A stretch of DNA of 64,000 nt from Synergistaceae bacterium (GTDB lineage: Bacteria > Synergistota > Synergistia > Synergistales > Aminobacteriaceae), in NCBI GenBank assembly GCA_018436595.1, contig JAHDLC010000004.1, forward strand, positions 1-64,000. Direction: 5' to 3'. The position numbers were made by a program, and so were the translations under genes. Below the pieces are notes generated by a model, which was given only the letters and a program-made list of their open reading frames with translations, searched no databases and had not been told where the DNA came from. Every line of letters begins with the position of its first letter. The stretch's first letter is position 1. Below, one piece after another: positions 62,155-64,000 of this stretch.

Positions 62155-62911
62155 CCCTGAACAACTCCTCCTGTACGATGCGGATTCTTCCCATTCTGCT
62201 CATTTCAAGAAGGGAAAGAAGCGTCACGACAAAAACGCTTACACTCCTGCTGTTTCCGAGAAGCTTCGAAAACGAGACCGCAGGGGAATTTTTGAGAATT
62301 CCCATTATCTCGGAAATTTTCATATCAATCTGTTCCTCGTCAGGAAGGGGAACAGGCATACCTTCCCAGTTATCCTCTCTGTCCATCCAGGTTGACTTTG
62401 CCGAAGAACCGGAACCTCGTTTTTCTTCAAGAATGTCCCACCAGAGACTGCACAGCCCATAGAGGTCGCCGAGGTCCCATGTTTGTCCTTCATCTCCGGA
62501 GGAAGGGCGGGAAAAAACGAGATCCTGCTTTTCTTTTTTATTCCACAGAAATGCTGATGCCTTCCTGTATGGCCTGTACCGGGAAAGCTTTTCCTCAACA
62601 TCGAACTCATCACGGGATTCTTCTTCCGTGCCGCAGGGACCATCTTCCTGCACAGCGGTTTTTCCCGGGAGAAGAGACCTGATTTTGTTCAGCACGAGAG
62701 AGGCAGCCAGGACGAGAAACTCGGAGATCACGGCGACGGATACCCGCCTCGTGTTGGCCAGGTAGGCCCCGTAAATCCTGACCGCCTGGCCGACGGAAAT
62801 CCCGGCCGCATCGAGCTGCCTGTTTTCCACAAGGTAGCACAGCAGATCAAACGGGCCGGAAAAACCGCTTACTTCCGCCTGAAAACCACTCAGGTCGTGG
62901 TTTTGAACCAC
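62132..62911 (-). CDS. scpA: Segregation and condensation protein ScpA
   Basis: ScpA is the kleisin that closes the SMC ring. The 259-residue protein has the ScpA N terminus GFSGPFDLLCYLVENRQLD with AVISEFLVLAASLVLNKIRSLLP in two parts, and a C-terminal winged-helix EISEIMGILK, FVVTLLSLLEMSRMGRIRIVQ (split). The start is probably the GTG at 62911; the ribosome site is weak. It lies 9 bases after trpS. The smc gene is not in the window. Confidence 0.93.
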   Translation of the reverse strand: MVQNHDLSGFQAEVSGFSGPFDLLCYLVENRQLDAAGISVGQAVRIYGAYLANTRRVSVAVISEFLVLAASLVLNKIRSLLPGKTAVQEDGPCGTEEESRDEFDVEEKLSRYRPYRKASAFLWNKKEKQDLVFSRPSSGDEGQTWDLGDLYGLCSLWWDILEEKRGSGSSAKSTWMDREDNWEGMPVPLPDEEQIDMKISEIMGILKNSPAVSFSKLLGNSRSVSVFVVTLLSLLEMSRMGRIRIVQEELFRDVLIYSI

Positions 62912-62920
62912 CTCATCGAC

Positions 62921-63916
62921 CTACCCTCTCCGGACGAATCCTATGGAGTTCACAACCTCGTCCATGGTTTCCCGGGCGACAGCCCCGGCCTTTACCGCAC
63001 CCTCCCTGAGGATGTCCCCGAGAAGGTCGGGATTCTTTTCATAATAAGCCCTTTTCTCCCGTATGGGGTTCATGACCCGCTCAACGTGGACCTTCAGCTT
63101 CTTTTTGCAGTCAACGCAACCGATGCCTGCGGTTTTGCAGCCCTCCGCAATCTCGTCTTTTTCGCCGTCACTGTTGTTGAAGACCTTGTGGATATCCCAG
63201 ACGGGGCATTTGTCCGGATCGCCGGGGTCGGTGCGTTTTTCCCGGGCAGGGTCGGTCACCATGGTCCGCAGTTTGTTCCAGACATCTTCCGGGCTGTCGG
63301 CAAGGTTGATCGAATTTCCGTAGGATTTGCTCATCTTCTTTCCGTCGGTTCCGGGTACTTTCGGCGTTGGGGTCAGCATGATCTGGGGTTCTACCAGGAC
63401 TTCGCCGAAAAAGCCGTTGAATCTCCGCACCATTTCTCTGGCGATTTCCAGATGGGCGCTCTGGTCCTCTCCCACGGGCACGATTCCCGCCTTGTACAGA
63501 AGAATGTCCGCCGCCATGAGGACAGGGTATCCGAGAAATGCATAATTACTGAGGTCCTTGTTCTGTATGTTGATGATCTGCTCCTTGTAGGTCGGGCATC
63601 TCTGGAGCCAGCCGAGAGGAGTGACCATGGAGAGGGCGAGGTGAAGCTCCGCGTGCTGGGGGACGTGGGACTGCACGAAGATGACGCACTTTTCAGGGTC
63701 AAGGCCGGAAGAAAGCCAGTCGATCAGAACCTCCCTGCAGTTCGATTCTATTTTTGAGCTGTCGGCATAGTCCGACATGAGGGCATGCCAGTCCACAATG
63801 CTGTAAAAGCACTCGTATCCATCCTGGAGCTTGATCCAGTTTGTAAGGGCTCCCGCAAGATGTCCCAGGTGGAGCTGTCCTGTCGGCCTCATTCCGCTGA
63901 AAACACGCTGATTCAT
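62921..63916 (-). CDS. trpS: Tryptophan-tRNA ligase
   Basis: TrpS charges tRNA-Trp. The 331-residue class I synthetase has the HIGH-type motif PTGQLHLGHLAGAL, the KMSKS loop GKKMSKSYGNSI and the tryptophan-site segment SIVDWHALM. GAGGTGG lies 7 bases before the ATG. It appears to be the first gene of the long minus-strand run ending at der. Only 84 bases of upstream sequence are in the window. Confidence 0.96.
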   Translation of the reverse strand: MNQRVFSGMRPTGQLHLGHLAGALTNWIKLQDGYECFYSIVDWHALMSDYADSSKIESNCREVLIDWLSSGLDPEKCVIFVQSHVPQHAELHLALSMVTPLGWLQRCPTYKEQIINIQNKDLSNYAFLGYPVLMAADILLYKAGIVPVGEDQSAHLEIAREMVRRFNGFFGEVLVEPQIMLTPTPKVPGTDGKKMSKSYGNSINLADSPEDVWNKLRTMVTDPAREKRTDPGDPDKCPVWDIHKVFNNSDGEKDEIAEGCKTAGIGCVDCKKKLKVHVERVMNPIREKRAYYEKNPDLLGDILREGAVKAGAVARETMDEVVNSIGFVRRG

Positions 63917-63971
63917 TTCTAACCACCTCGAATGGGAAATGTCCGGAAAAATCCGTCAAAAAACCTGAGAT

Positions 63972-63990
63972 ATCATATCATTTGAAATGA
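63972..63990 (-). promoter_or_regulatory. Possible extended -10 promoter of trpS with adjoining dyad
   Basis: On the minus strand TGATATGAT (63972-63980) looks like an extended -10 box. A 13-bp dyad TCATTT-G-AAATGA (63978-63990) touches its upstream side. The -35 region is at the window edge, so the call is tentative. The remaining upstream bases (63917-63971) show no tRNA, no T-box and no open frame. Confidence 0.35.
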
Positions 63991-64000
63991 AATCATCATA

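Noticed and set aside
63917-64000. T-box leader for trpS
   Set aside because: The visible 84 bases contain no T-box sequence, specifier loop or terminator.

Overview
The window is a dense stretch of bacterial chromosome holding about 54 protein genes and four tRNA genes. Most genes lie on the minus strand in long, overlapping operons. I see no insertion sequence, prophage, CRISPR array or rRNA. The gene content points to an anaerobic, fermentative bacterium: a single-chain pyruvate:ferredoxin oxidoreductase, acetate kinase, FapR-controlled fatty acid synthesis with the flavin enoyl reductase FabK, and Firmicutes-like gene orders (tmk-yaaR-holB-ricT, yicC-remA-gmk-rpoZ-coaBC-priA, tilS-hpt-ftsH) without any sporulation operon. 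My best guess is the phylum Synergistota (Synergistaceae). This is inference from gene content and order, not a database match.

Layout. 1-5192: the start of rlmB (cut by the window edge), uvrA and uvrB. 5284-9174: ftsH, hpt, tilS. 9234-9537: a tRNA operon (Leu-fMet-Met) with its promoter and terminator. 9595-10818: an HD-GYP protein with an altered metal site. 10916-12410: hisC and a YerC/HisR-type regulator, ending at a terminator shared with nth. 12388-16069: nth, a Lon-family protease and cobO. 16143-18422: a lone hypF. 18479-29108: glpX, purB, DUF4416, an unrecognised protein, ftsY, ricT, holB, yaaR, tmk, a SpoIVB-type S55 peptidase and prfB with its programmed frameshift. 29187-32552: birA, an MFS transporter and a metal-binding-protein homologue without most metal ligands. 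32549-41112: rnc, fabF, acpP, fabG, fabD, fabK, fabH, plsX, fapR, rpmF and DUF177. 41140-45619: ackA, tmcAL, coaD, rsmD and trmB. 45620-46036: a regulatory region with two striking palindromes. 46037-50636: PFOR, tRNA-Pro and ksgA. 50693-50968: HU. 51092-63916: a continuous 15-gene minus-strand run from trpS to der.

How the genes work together. The fab/plsX/fapR block makes acyl chains for the membrane and plsC consumes them. PFOR and AckA fit pyruvate oxidation to acetate with ATP gain, although no phosphotransacetylase lies here. Other blocks serve tRNA biology (tilS, tRNAs, trmB, tmcAL, trpS), ribosome biogenesis (rlmB, rsmD, ksgA, rluB, der, hflX, rnc, rpmF) and genome maintenance (uvrAB, nth, scpAB, HU, PriA-like).

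The most interesting items are: a PriA homologue that kept its zinc-binding fingers but lost the ATPase motifs; a 26-bp perfect palindrome made of two 12-bp palindromes directly upstream of the PFOR promoter; a second palindrome wrapped round the -10 box of trmB; a strong hairpin between acpP and fabF; an S55 peptidase outside any sporulation context; and several enzymes with substitutions at family-defining residues (TrmB, HD-GYP, BirA, TroA-like).
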